From NCBI RefSeq assembly GCF_028583425.1, contig NC_072791.1, forward strand, positions 16,635,868 through 16,699,867: 64,000 nucleotides of DNA, read 5' to 3'. Position 1 is the first letter of the stretch. Every line of letters starts with the position of its first letter. This stretch comes from Eublepharis macularius (lineage: Eukaryota; Chordata; Lepidosauria; Squamata; Eublepharidae). Positions 42,471 through 53,121 of this stretch are shown here, piece by piece. A program made the position numbers and the translations under genes. The notes under the pieces are model-generated. The model saw nothing but the letters and a program-made list of their open reading frames with translations, made no database searches and had not been told where the DNA came from.

Positions 42471-43266
42471 GCCGAATCCACACTTCCTTTTTGTTTCCAC
42501 ACCTTTTTCGCAACCACGGTGCTGTTCAAGCAGATACTCACATGCTTTCCCATTTCGTGTGTTCCCCGCCATCACTGCGCCACAATTGCGCCTCCTTTCC
42601 GTACCACGTGATAATGGCGGAAATCTGTTTTTGCCCACCCCCCTTTTTTAAAAATGGGCTTTCATAGCGCATTTGCACAATAAAGAAAGGTCGGTATACC
42701 GCAAAACCTACTTTATTTTTTTTTTAAGAAATTTTATTGGATTAGAATATATAATCATTCAATACAAACATTCCCCCTTTGTAAATATCTACTTCTAACC
42801 CCCTCCCTTTCCTCCCCCCTTTTATTTGACTTCCCACAGTTTTCCAACCCTTTGTTTAAGCAAAACCTACTTTAGTGAGCAGTGGTTTGTGCGGGAAAAG
42901 AAATGGTCCCTGGAGCATGCGCATGTCACCAGCCAATTGTTAGAAAGTGGTCTGTGACGAGCAAAAAATGGGCCAATCAAAGTTGAGGGGGAGGGAACCG
43001 TGCCATTTCTTAAAAGTCAGAATATCAGTATAGCGCAAAATTAACTTTTTTTTTTAAAAAAAGGGAAGTGATGTGCGCCGTCAACTCTGATGACAGAGGA
43101 GGGAACTGCTCACTATAACGCTTTACTCAGTGTCATGTGGAGAACTGATTGCGCCATGAAGACGCACTGGGAGGGTGAATGTGATGATACACAGCATGGT
43201 AGCGGAATGAACCCAACTGCCATGACTGCGCAAGATAAGCGGATGGTGAGTGCGTGTGGCTTTGGC
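42471..43266. mobile_element. MITE with 5-bp duplication (GCCGAATCCACAC), inside 5S-SINE
   Basis: Ends GCCGAATCCACAC and GTGTGGCTTTGGC. Flanks CCATG (42466-42470) and CCATA (43267-43271) are a 5-bp duplication with one mismatch; the SINE consensus predicts CCATA. Carries the L1 tail at 42716-42859. Confidence 0.7.
42716..42859 (-). mobile_element. L1 3' end (minus), inside the MITE
   Basis: A poly(T) start, then AAGAAATTTTATTGGATTAG and 3'-UTR-like sequence, about 144 bp. A perfect 15-bp target duplication GCAAAACCTACTTTA at 42701-42715 and 42860-42874 marks it as a severely 5'-truncated LINE insertion, probably L1 because of the poly(A). Confidence 0.75.
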
Positions 43267-43300
43267 CCATAAGTTGGCTGCAACTTGACAGCATCTTGCA

Positions 43301-43957
43301 TGCACAAGTCCTACTGAGTGGTAGCCTGTTTGCAAGAGCCCTGTCTACGCAGGTAGATTCCCTCCCCTTATAAAATATTATTATGAACTTTCTGTCTGAT
43401 CACTGTGAATGAGTCTATTGCAACAATTTTGCCTGAAGTTACTTGGGACAGGAATACAGGATATAACAAACAAAAAAAACCTCTTAGTGTTCCTTTAATG
43501 GCTATGGGTGTTCTCTGGAAGAGCAATTTGCCTTCGGGGGTGAGATCTGAAATGAACACTTGGATTGTGTATGAAACACGGAACTGTAAGTTCTCCTCAA
43601 GAAAGAGGCAGAGGAAGGAAGATGAGAGTTGGCTGAAGGGAAGCATCCTGGAGGGCAAAAGCTCCTTCTGGGGCTTGGATGTGGGTTGGCACAGGTGGTA
43701 ACTGCCTAGCATTAATGTTGCTTTGTTCTCAAATAAAGGGGGGGGGAACAGTACTGGAATATCTCTCTTCATTTCAGTTGGCATTTTAAAAACGAGGCTG
43801 TCAAACAGGGGTCTTCAGGCTTTCGTGACCCAGCGCTGACTGAGTCGCAAGCACATGGCGGGTGCCCAGAGGGGAACCAGAAAATGCAATAAAAATGATG
43901 ACCAGAAAAGACCAGAGGGGAACCAGGAAAAAAATGTTAGCCCAACATCTGTCCCAG
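43301..43957. other. Unassigned stretch
   Basis: No recognised family. CCAGAGGGGAACCAG occurs at about 43867 and 43912, a small local duplication. Confidence 0.4.
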
Positions 43958-44156
43958 GAAAATTAGTAGAAACTGTTGTCGTAGACAGAGAGGAACAAAG
44001 CCCACTGAGGGGAAATCAGCAAAAAGAAGTCCTGCCTCACCAACTTTGTGGAGTTCTTTGGGAAACTGAACAAGTGTGTAGATAATGGTGAACAAGTAGA
44101 CATTATATACTTGGACTTCCAGAAAGCTGGAAGGCGTGTCAGCAAAGACTCCTGAG

Positions 44157-45040
44157 TAGACATGGGCACAAACAGCATTATGAACGGAAAAACCCCATGA
44201 ATAGCCCGTTTGTCTGTTCGCAAACAAGCCGTTCGTGAGGCCCCATTCTAAATGAACAAGTGGTTGTTGGGAGCCTTGTTCATTGCCTTCGTCAGCTGTT
44301 CATCAAGCCAGACAGTCTGGCGCCTTTCAATCAATTCCCCTGGCAACGGAGGCAGGGACTGAACTGTGTCTGAACTCCTGGCTTGCCTTCTGGCTTTAAC
44401 CCTTCCAAGTACTTCCAGCAGAGAGTCCCATTTTTGCCACTGTGAAGAGAAAATGACAGCAAAGGGGGGGCATGGATCATGCCTTTTCCGGGGTGCAATC
44501 TCTCTGAAACTTGGGGGGTCTTCAGAGGACAGTGAGGACTATGACCCCTGCAAAATTGGTGGGTATTGGACATTGGAAAGGTCAGTTTGTAACCCCTCAA
44601 AATAGCTTCCAGCAGAGTCCTGTTTTTGCCACTGTGAAGAGAAAATGACAACAAAGGGAAGGACCCACAGATCCTGCCTTTTCTGGGGTGCAACCTCTAT
44701 GAAACTTGGGGGGGGGTCTTCGGAGGACAGTGAGGACTATGTTCCCTGCAGATTTGGTGGGTATTGGGCATTGAGAAGGTCAGTTTGTGGGGTGTTTAAA
44801 GGGCCTTGCCCCTTGCATGTGGCAGGAAAGGGCCCTTTAAACTATCAGCTGGCAGGCGGCAGGGAGAATCCCCCCTGCCACCTGCCAGCTGATAGTTTAA
44901 AGGGATCTTTAAAGGGCCACAGACAACGAACATGTTTGTGAACAGGGTCATGTTCGTTACTGTTCGTTGTTCGTTGTTCATGGATGACAACGAACAACGA
45001 ACAGCTTGTTCGATTTTTTCCCCATTCATGCCCATGTCTA
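44157..45040. mobile_element. Non-autonomous hAT-like transposon, 884 bp
   Basis: Ends TAGACATGGGCACAAAC and TTCATGCCCATGTCTA. Perfect 8-bp target duplication CTCCTGAG (44149-44156, 45041-45048). Inserted in the CR1 RT region. It contains an internal duplication: ACTGTGAAGAGAAAATGACA occurs at about 44439 and 44632. Confidence 0.88.
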
Positions 45041-45126
45041 CTCCTGAGTAAGCTTAGCAGTCATGGGGTAAGAGGACGAGTCAGGAAGCAGAAAGTAGGA
45101 ATAAACGGACAATTGTCTCAATGGAG

Positions 45127-45344
45127 TAGGGTTACCAGCTCCAGGTTGGGAAATTCTTGGAGATTTGAGGGATGAAGCCTGGAGAAGGCAGGCTTTGGGA
45201 AGGAAAGGACCTCAGCGTAAGATAATCCCATAGAGTCCTCCCTCCGAAGCAGCCATTTTCTCCAGGGGAACAGATCTCTATGGCCTGGAGATCAGTTGTA
45301 ATTCCGAGAGATCTCCAGCCACCATCTGGAGGCTGGCAACCCTA
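45127..45344. mobile_element. hAT-like MITE (TAGGGTTACCAGCTCCAGG), 218 bp
   Basis: Ends TAGGGTTACCAGCTCCAGG and CTGGAGGCTGGCAACCCTA. Flanks CAATGGAG and AAATGGAG (7 of 8) are the target duplication. It also sits inside the CR1 RT region. Confidence 0.85.
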
Positions 45345-45559
45345 AAATGGAGAGAAGTAAGCAATGGGGTTCCACTGTGATCAGTATTGGGCCAGCACTA
45401 TTTAATTGGTTCATAAATGATCTGGAACTGGGGTTGAGCAGTGTAGTAGACAAGTTTGCAGACAATACAACATTACAACATTATTTAGGAGAGCTCAATG
45501 AAAATATCAGCCTATGGTGCTGCAGCAGTGAAAAAGGCAAACACTATGCTGGGGATTAT

Positions 45560-45800
45560 GCCAGAGAGGGAGGGAGGGAGAAGAGCAAACACCTGCCTGC
45601 CTGTGTGAGAGAAGCCAGCCTCTCAGCCCCACCCTTCTCTGTGCCTGAGGTACTTTAAGAACTTTGCCTCCTCCTGAGCTGCCAGAGAGGGAGGGAGAAG
45701 AGCAAACACCTGCCTGCCTGTGAGAGCGAAGCCAGCGTCAAAGCTAGCCTCTCAGCCCTGCCCTTCTCTGTGCCTGAGGTACTTTAAGAACATCTTGAAG
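45560..45800 (+). repeat. Tandem 5' monomers of a LINE, period about 121 bp
   Basis: Two units starting at 45560 and 45681 (GCCAGAGAGGGAGGGAG ... CCTGAGGTACTTTAAGAAC). They lie directly upstream of LINE 5' UTR and endonuclease sequence, so they probably represent repeated promoter units. Confidence 0.65.
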
Positions 45801-47452
45801 TGCCTCAGTTGCTTGAATTAATGTTGTGCTCGCCTGTTGTTGTGGGGAATGGAGAGTAAGTTGGATGATGGTGGACATAGGGAGGAGGGACAGCATGGAG
45901 TTAGGGATCCCAGTCCTCTGGGGACGTGGGAGGTATGACAGTGGGAGCTGGTCTCAGTGGAGAAGGGCACAGAGATATGGAATGGCTCGATGCCCTTCTA
46001 ACCTGCATCCCATCCTGAGAAATGCTGGTGATGAAGCTAGGAAAAAGAACCTTCCTTCGACACTGATGTTGTGCAATGCCAGGTCCATAAACAATAAGAC
46101 CGCAACGCTGCAAGATCTCTTTGCGGTGAGTGATGTGGACCTGGTATGCGTGACCAAAACCTGGGTGAGGGAGGATGAAACACTTGCCCTGGGAGAACTG
46201 ACACCCCCCCCCAGGATATTTGGTCCTCCACCAGTCCCAAATAGGAGGTCGGGGGGAGGGGTGGCAATCTTTGCCTGAGAGCCTTTCTCTTTCAGGCTGC
46301 TCCTTGCCCCTGAGATCTCTGGCATTGAATGTGTAGGCCTGATGTGGGGTGCTGAAGAGAGTTTGGCTATCTGTCTGGTGTACCGACGACCTAGCGCACC
46401 AGAAGATACCCTGTCGCGCCTCCTAGAGATGATAGCGGGGTGGGCCTTGAAGTACTCCAGACTGATGGTGCTGGGGGACTTCAACATCCATGTCTATGAT
46501 GCCTCCTCTGTGCAGACTTGCAGACCTGGTGTCTTCCATGGCAGCACTGGGACTCTCCCAATTTGTGTCGACCCCTACACATCAAGCAGGCCACACTCTA
46601 GCTTTGATCTTTGGGATGGGGTTAAATGTAGATCTGGAAGTGGTAGAACTGGTGCCATGATCAGACCACTCACTCCTGAAGGCTTGGCTGGGGATACCCC
46701 CCACTCTCGCAAGGGCAGTGAGCTGATTTATGCTCACCCGCAGAGACTTATGGACCTGATTGGGTTCCAGAATGCTTTTGGGATCCAATGCTCCACGACG
46801 GTTCGTTAGATGAGCTGGTGGAGGACTGGCAGTGCCGGCTCTCCAAAGCCATCGACAAAATCGCCCCCCATCACCCTCTTTGCCCCCGTGCAAGACGGGC
46901 TCCCTGGTATACAGAGGAGCTTCGACAGAAGACGCAGGAGCTAAGACGGCTTGAGCGAGTGTGGCGAGTGGCGACGATCTTGAGACGAAGAGGCAAGATC
47001 ATCTTATAGGACATTTATGAAAGCCTATGAGGTGGCGGTGAAGGCTGTGAAGAAAGAGTTTTATGCAGCCTCCATTGCGTCAGCTAGCTCACGCCTGGCA
47101 AAATTGTTTAATGTGATTCAGTCATTGGTCTCCTTGCCAGAGGGAGGCCGTCAAATTTTGAATTTGGATATTATCTGTGAGGCTTTTGGGAGCTTTTTTG
47201 CTGATAAAATCTTGTCTCTCCACCGCAACTTGCCAGCCACAGTTGATTCAGTGAATGAGCTGGAGACCCCTTGGCCGTCTTTGGGGCCGATATTTGATCA
47301 TTTCAGCCCACTCTTTGAGGGGATTGGATACACATATGTACTCTTTGGGGAGGAGATTGACAGGACCCTGCGATCAGTTAGGCCCACCACATGTCACTTG
47401 GACCCATGCCCATCGTGGCTGGTAAAGGCGAGGGGCTGCAATCCTCACTAGA
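45801..47452 (+). mobile_element. CR1/L3-like LINE, 5' UTR to start of RT
   Basis: 5' UTR-like to about 46020; endonuclease blocks MLCNARSINNKTATLQDLF, DVDLVCVTKTWVREDE (46070-46190) and LMVLGDFNIHVYD (46459-46500); a linker with ARRAPWYTEELRQKTQELRR (46890-46950); then the RT start PTTCHLDPCPSWLVKA (47380-47435). Frames are broken in several places, so the copy is inactive. Most of the RT is missing. Confidence 0.85.
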
Positions 47453-48010
47453 GGACCTTCCCCCTATGAAGAAAGGTTAAAGCACTTGGGGCTCTTTAGC
47501 TTGGAAAAACGACAACTGAGGGGTGACATGATAGAGGTTTACAAGATTATGCACGGTATTGAGAAGATAGAGAAAGAAGTATTTTTCTCCCTTTCTCGCA
47601 ATACAAGAACTCGTGGGCATGCAATGAAATTGCTGAGCAGTTGGGTTAGAACGGATAAAAGGAAGTACTTCTTCACCCAAAGGGTGATTAACATATGGAA
47701 TTTACTGCCACAGGAGGTGGTGGCAGCTTCAAGCACAGACAGCTTCAAGAGGGGATTGGATACACATATGTACCAGAGGACCATCAGTGGCTATTAGCCA
47801 CAACGTATAGATGGAACTCTCTGTCTATGGCAGTGATGCTCTGTATTCTTGGTGTTTGGGGGGTCAATCAGTGGGAGGGCTTCTAGTGTCCCTTCCCCAC
47901 TGGCAGACCTCCTGAGGACACCTGGTTTTTTGGCGACTATGTGACACAGAGTGTTGGACCAAATGAGCCATTGGCCTGATCCAACATGGCTTCTCTTACG
48001 TTCTCTTATG
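47453..48010 (+). mobile_element. CR1/L3-like LINE 3' end
   Basis: PYEERLKHLGLFSLEKRQLR, GDMIEVYKIMHGIEKIEKEV, and NIWNLLPQEVVAASSTDSFK are the conserved C-terminal blocks. The 3' UTR ends CCTGATCCAACATGGCTTCT then repeated CTTACGTTCT/CTTATGTTCT. Joined directly to the RT start of 45801-47452, so roughly 1.5-2 kb of RT is deleted, or two copies abut. Confidence 0.82.
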
Positions 48011-48029
48011 TTCTCATGTGCCCAACAAG

Positions 48030-48264
48030 TAGGGTTGCCAACTCTGACTTGAGACATTTCTGGAGATTTGGAGAAAGTGCCTGGGGACGATATAGTTTGG
48101 GGTGTGGAGGATGCTCAGCAGGGATGTGATGCCATAGAGTTTGCCATCTCAAGCTGCCATTTTCTCTAGGGGAACTGACCTCTGTAGTCTGAAGAACAGT
48201 TGTAATTCCATATGAACTCCGGGACTCACGAGGTTTCCTCTACCACCAGGAAAGTTGGCCACTA
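48030..48264. mobile_element. hAT-like MITE (TAGGGTTGCCAAC), degraded
   Basis: Start TAGGGTTGCCAACTCTG; interior GCCATTTTCTCTAGGGGAAC as in 45127-45344; the right end GAAAGTTGGCCACTA has decayed. Confidence 0.65.
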
Positions 48265-49339
48265 CTGGTTGATGCTTTAGGAATCTGTGTCCAAAATGGA
48301 GGGGAAGGGCGGAATAAACTTGTCAAAATTGATCTTTGCAATGAGGCCTGTCATTCTCCGCCCGAAGAAACTTTTTATGGCTGGCATTTTACTCTCTCAT
48401 TAAACATGCTGACGCAGTGCTTTTCAGACCGCAAGATTAATGATGCCAAGCTCAACATTATGTTTGTGTCCCAAGGGTCACAAACAATCTCTTCCCTGTA
48501 TTATTATCTGCTTTCATCTTAATGGCCACCGAGGTATCTGTTTACATGGGCATTAGCATAGAGGCAGGTTTAAGTAGATTAAGCTCAAAGCAGGATAGAT
48601 ACATCTGCTGGCCAAAGCAGAATTGCTGGAAAGGAAAAGAGCAGAGAGAATACAACTGTGAATTTTAGTTAGCGGTTGATCTGTATCAAACTTCTTCACA
48701 ATCAAGGTATCCCCAATGTATCAGGGCTTGTAGGGAATCCTAAGAAAGTCTACTCAGAAGTAAGTCTCATGTTAGTCAATGGGGCTTACTCCCAGGAAAG
48801 TGTTGTTAGGCATGCAGCCCGTATCCTATTGCTTGACTCAGCTGTTGGTAGTTCCTTCCCCTGCAGCAAGGAGTCTTTCTCTGGTGTAAAAGGCTCTTCC
48901 ATAGGAAATCACTGCCGCTAGCTGAGTGCAATAGAACTGCCATGTCATGCCAGAAGCATTCCAGCCAGAAGCACTGTCTGAGAAAGACCCATCAAAGGCT
49001 CCATTCTAGTGGATGATTCTCCATTACACTTGCATTCCTGCTGTTGCTGATATTTGTAGAGAAAAGGGGGGATGATGGGAGAAAGAAGGGAAGGAAATGG
49101 CATCTGACCTGGAAGTGATATTTCAGGTTACGTTCTAGGAATCCCACCCCACACCAATCTCTATGATTTCTACCTAGAAGATTGTCCAGAAGTGATGATG
49201 TTACTTTTGGATCAGATACAACCCTCCACAGGCTCTGCCCCAGATGTCTCCCAGGGGTTTCAGGCAGATTCCTGGCAACTCCACTTAATCTTAAGTTATG
49301 AAAAATTTGCTAGCAAAGAGGGCCTTCACAAGCTTAGGA
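48265..49339. other. Mostly unassigned; short palindromic MITE at 48728-48818
   Basis: CTACTCAGAAGTAAGTCTCA faces GGCTTACTCCCAGGAAAGTG around AGTCAATGGGG, an old palindromic repeat. 48290-48660 is compositionally ordinary and carries no repeat signature. Confidence 0.4.
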
Positions 49340-49590
49340 TTGCCTTTAGCCAGCCCATGACAGGCAATGCCCCACCATCAGCCCCAAACCCTTCACCCTT
49401 GACAAAATTGAGGAACGGGAGGAAAAAATGGCCAGCAAATGGCTTCCATGGAAACACATTAAGAATTTTCTCATGTCCCTGTGGTCTTAATGATAGAGAT
49501 TGAGGGGAAATCTTTGTGGAGTCACCTGGAAGTGACACCACCGCCCTCAAAATCTCCCAGCATTTGATGGGACAGTGCTGGCAACCCTAC
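49340..49590. mobile_element. hAT-like MITE remnant (..GCTGGCAACCCTA)
   Basis: The right end GACAGTGCTGGCAACCCTA and body ACCTGGAAGTGACA resemble 60945-61205 and the TAGGGTTGCCA group. The left end is uncertain. Related debris continues to about 49927. Confidence 0.4.
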
Positions 49591-49932
49591 AAATGCTTGA
49601 TTGAAACAGGACAGCGGCAAGATCTTGCACATGCCCTGCTAGGGCAGTTCTGGTCTGACAACCAATGGCAGACTGGGGACTGGGGTCATGGAGGAGTTGC
49701 TGTTGGTGAAGGTATGATGTCCCTTCTGGGAAAACTGGACTTGGCATTGTTCCTTTAGGAATCCCCAAAACTCTGTGGGAAACCCATAGAGTTTTTGGTG
49801 ATTCCTAGAGAAGTCTGACATCACTTCCAAGTTTTCCCCAGTAGTAATGTCAGTCCTAAGAATCACTAAAAAACTATAGTTTTACCATAGAGGTTCCAGC
49901 AATTCATTGAGAGGTGTGATATCACTTCCTGG

Positions 49933-50142
49933 GCCGTTTCCAGACGGCTTACCTGCATCCGCTCCATGCCGCAACGTCGCGGATCTTGCCGGGGAAAACG
50001 CGAAATATCGCGTTTTCTCGCGCGAGTTTTGCGCGACGTCGCGCAAAACTCGCGCGAGAAAACGCGATATTTCGCGTTTTCCCCGGCAAGATCCGCGACG
50101 TTGCGGCATGGAGCGGATGCAGGTAAGCCGTCTGGAAACGGC
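49933..50142. mobile_element. Perfect 210-bp palindromic MITE with 5-bp duplication
   Basis: Two 105-bp arms are identical inverted copies with no spacer and no mismatch seen. Ends GCCGTTTCCAGACGG. Perfect 5-bp target duplication CCTGG (49928-49932, 50143-50147). About 18 CpG sites per arm remain, against general CpG loss nearby, so insertion looks recent. The inner core is CGCGAGAAAACGCGATAT type. Confidence 0.9.
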
Positions 50143-50147
50143 CCTGG

Positions 50148-51983
50148 TGTTCCCCGGAAGTTACATAAAGCTGTGGTCTGTCAGTATCCCCCTATGTCAC
50201 CACTTCCTGGACTCCTGTTGGCTGGCAATTCTATCTAATAGAGAATTGTACACTACTTCGACATGTTATGAAAAGCAGGTTATAAATTTTGCATGTAAAT
50301 AAACCCAGACGATATTTTTTTTCTGTTTCAAGCCACTGATGGGAAGGAGGTCATAAGAAGCCACAACCCCTGAAGTCACTCAAAATGATCAATAGGAAAG
50401 TAAATCTGAGTTCTTCTATAAATTAATATGATCTGCAGATGCTTGTTTGATTTACATAATGTATTCTTCTTCTGCTTGCCATGGAGAGGATGGAGGAGAT
50501 TTGTGAGGCACTAGAAACCCTGTCTCCTTGTTGTGTGGTGCTATATTGTTCAGCATCATGTTGTATGCCAGATTTACATCAGTTTTCAAGTTAATATGAA
50601 CCAGCAAGATACAAACGGTGTTTGGAACGAGCCGAGAGTAGAACAGCCACGAGGCTAAGTGGGGCAGCTGCCACGTGGCCTGGGCACCTTGAAGCCTGCC
50701 TTCAAGGCTGCTCCTGCAGGTTTAACTGTCCACTGCTATTTTGTTAGGTTTTGTTTGTGTAACCTGTTTCCTGATTAATTTAGTAGTCTACATCCTTGCC
50801 CCGCAGTGATTTGGGGATTTTCATATCTTAGATACAATCAGATTTTGACTCTCTGTAACTCATTAGCTTGGTTGAATTTCCACAAGTAACTCCCCGGCCC
50901 CGCATACAGCGAAAGTGTTTGTGGATCAATCTGTTACAGATCCATTACCCACTTTGACCCTCTGACCCAGGAAGCCATGCACAAAATCAGTATTTGTACA
51001 ATGACTTCACTATCAAAAATGTGATTTACGAAACAGTTACATCCCTCTAAGCCCACTGACTGACAGAGTTAGAAGCATATAACTCTGTGCAAGAATATAG
51101 TGTGAGTCCTTAAGATCCTTGTAGAGTAGAAAGGCAGGATACAAATGCTTTAATGAATAAATAAATCAATAAACCATATTGTTTGCAACTTCCAACATCT
51201 GCGCTGCGCCTTCCTTAGTTTCTAACTTTGCTTGCAGCTGTTGAAAGGGCAGAAAGTTCTTTTATCAATTTAAGCTGTGAAAGAATTTGTCTAAGCAGTA
51301 CCATGAGTCAGGAACCTGTTAAAAACTCTTTCTGTATTATTTGTTGAACAAGAGCATGAAAGAAAAGTGGAATTTTTTGGGACAGGATTGTGTTTGCAGA
51401 GCGGAAGACACTAAGGAAAGACTGAGTCCTAGCAGGAACAAGCTGATTTATGTAAATAAAGTTGGAGATGGACACAATTTTGAAACAATGTAGTTTTAGG
51501 TACTGGAGAAGTGAGGAAAGGAATGAGAGCTTGAATATGCAGTTAAGGATGAACATATTATATACTATTAGTCAAATTGCCCTGATCTGTGGATGCTTAA
51601 ATCTGGAGACTGGAGCCATGAATGGATAAGACAGACCTTCCTATACATCTGAAAAATGCCCCAGGTTTGCAGAAAAATCTGAAAACAGGTTACACAAACA
51701 AAAATATATTGAGGATGTTTAAAAAAACCCAAAATGATAAAAGGAGACCCTGAAGCTTTAAGAATCAGATGCCCTCAGCTGTTGCTAGGCAACCATAACA
51801 GTATTCCAGGCATGGTTTCTGTCAGTAAAAGGTAAGGGAAAAGGGGCCTTTTCCAGTGCTGTTTGAGCTTTTCAGAGGGGATTTATTGGGGCCAGGCTGA
51901 GAAGCAGCCACCAGACGACTTGCTACCACATGACCCACAGAGACAGGCTGCTTGCCACTGTTCAACAGCAGCCCCCCCCCTCC
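50148..51983. other. Mostly unassigned; short LINE/SINE tail at 51100-51170
   Basis: GTAGAGTAGAAAGGCAGGAT with an (AATA)n end is a tail of the L2-like/SINE class. Otherwise about 1.8 kb without a recognised element. Confidence 0.4.
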
Positions 51984-52455
51984 CAAGCCAGTGTAGAGTA
52001 GTGATTAGAGTTTCAGAGGGCCAGGCTACAAGTGACAAATGACACAGGTTGGACACTTGTCAGCTTCCCTCAAGTTTTGATAGGAAATGTAGGCGTTCTG
52101 GTTTTACTGCTTGGCTCTCCGACTGCTGTCCAATGAACTTTTCAACTGTCACTTGTCCAACATTCCACCAAGCTGCCTACATTTCCCATCAAAACTTGAG
52201 GGAAGCTGACAAGTGTCCAACCTGTGTCATTTGTCACTTGTAGCCTGGCTGAGAGTAGGATATGGGAGACCCAGGTTAGAATCACCACTCTGCTGTGGAA
52301 GTCTACTGGGTGACTTCGATCCAGTCACTTACTCCCAGTCTAACCTACCCCTCAGGGTTGTTGTGAGGATAAAATGGAGGCAAGGAGAATGACGTAAGCT
52401 GCTTTGGGTCCCCCATTGTGGAGAAAGGCAGTATGTAAATGAAGCAAACTAATAA
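51984..52455 (+). mobile_element. tRNA-headed SINE (family D), split
   Basis: Head AAGCCAGTGTAGAGTAGTG at 51984-52017; body and tail from GGGAGACCCAGGTTAGAATC to TTTGGGTCCCCCATTGTGGA and GGCAGTATGTAAATG. Split by the MITE at 52018-52250. Confidence 0.78.
52018..52250. mobile_element. Palindromic hAT-like MITE (CCAGGCTACAAGTGAC)
   Basis: Ends GGCCAGGCTACAAGTGACA and TGTCACTTGTAGCCTGGCT, with GGTTGGACACTTGTCAGCTT mirrored on the right. Same group as 17458-17695. Confidence 0.75.
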
Positions 52456-52476
52456 ATTTGGTTCATTTACATGAAG

Positions 52477-53121
52477 CTCAACCTAACAATGTAATACAAG
52501 GGCAACACAATATAACAGTCAATGTAACAAAATTTAATATATCAAGAAGTAATTAAAGTCCAAGGAGTAAACAAGACATTGAAGTAAGTCTCCACACAAG
52601 GGAGACACCGGCAGCAATAGTCAGTGCAACGAAGCAACGTAGTAAAGTGCAACATAGGTGCAGTAGGAATCTTGAAACAGGTGCTCTGGTTCTGTAGGCG
52701 TTATGTCGCCACAATAGAGATTCTAGGTGCTTTGATGTCATCAAGGTTGTCCTTCATTTTTGCGACTCCTGAGGAAGAGAAATTGAGTCGTAGGGGTCCT
52801 TGTACCCCCTGTTTGGCCTTGGACACCTGCAAAGAAAATAAACAAGTTAAGGAACATGAAGATTTAAAGGCTTCGTCTTCAAACAAGATGTTTGAAGATT
52901 CCTACTGCACCTACATTTCAGTTTACTACGTTGCTTCCTTGCACTGACTACTGCTGCCGGTGTCTCCCTTGCGTGGAGACTTACTTCAATGTCTTGTTTA
53001 CTCCTTGGACTTTAATTAATTCTTGATATATTAAATTTCGTTACGTTGACTGTTATATTGTGTTGCCCTTGTATTACATTGTTAGGTTGAGTTTCGTGAG
53101 GGCTGCTCCGCGGGCTGTTGT
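52477..53121. mobile_element. Palindromic retroelement, perfect 16-bp target duplication
   Basis: The duplication GTTCATTTACATGAAG lies at 52461-52476 and 53122-53137. Arms of about 205 bp (52477-52680 and roughly 52888-53095) pair almost perfectly and enclose about 205 bp of single-copy sequence. That spacer holds CUGAGGAAGAG...GAGUCG at 52769, a degraded hammerhead-like core. The length of the duplication points to target-primed retrotransposition, and I infer a Penelope relative. Confidence 0.62.

Larger units (their letters stand above)
42298..43300 (+). mobile_element. 5S-derived SINE, split by a nested insertion
   Basis: 5S-like head GCCTGATCTCATCAGATCTC through GACGGGAGACCATCAAGAAC to GGTGACCATG (42470). 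The tail CATAAGTTGGCTGCAACTTG resumes at 43268. This is the outermost layer of a three-level nest. Confidence 0.8.
43958..45559 (+). mobile_element. CR1-type LINE reverse-transcriptase region, interrupted
   Basis: The recognisable RT pieces are CLTNFVEFF, DNGEQVDIIYLDFQKA (before 44156), then RKQKVGINGQLSQWS (45041-45126), then ISIGPALFNWFINDLELG and DKFADNTTLQ (45345-45480). The last keeps the F(A/V)D block where CR1 has FADD. Removing the two DNA elements restores RT order. The copy stops near 45559, where the next LINE begins. Confidence 0.8.

Noticed and set aside
49933-50142. A CpG island promoter.
   Set aside because: The CpG content is confined to a perfect 210-bp palindrome with target duplications, so it reflects a young transposon.
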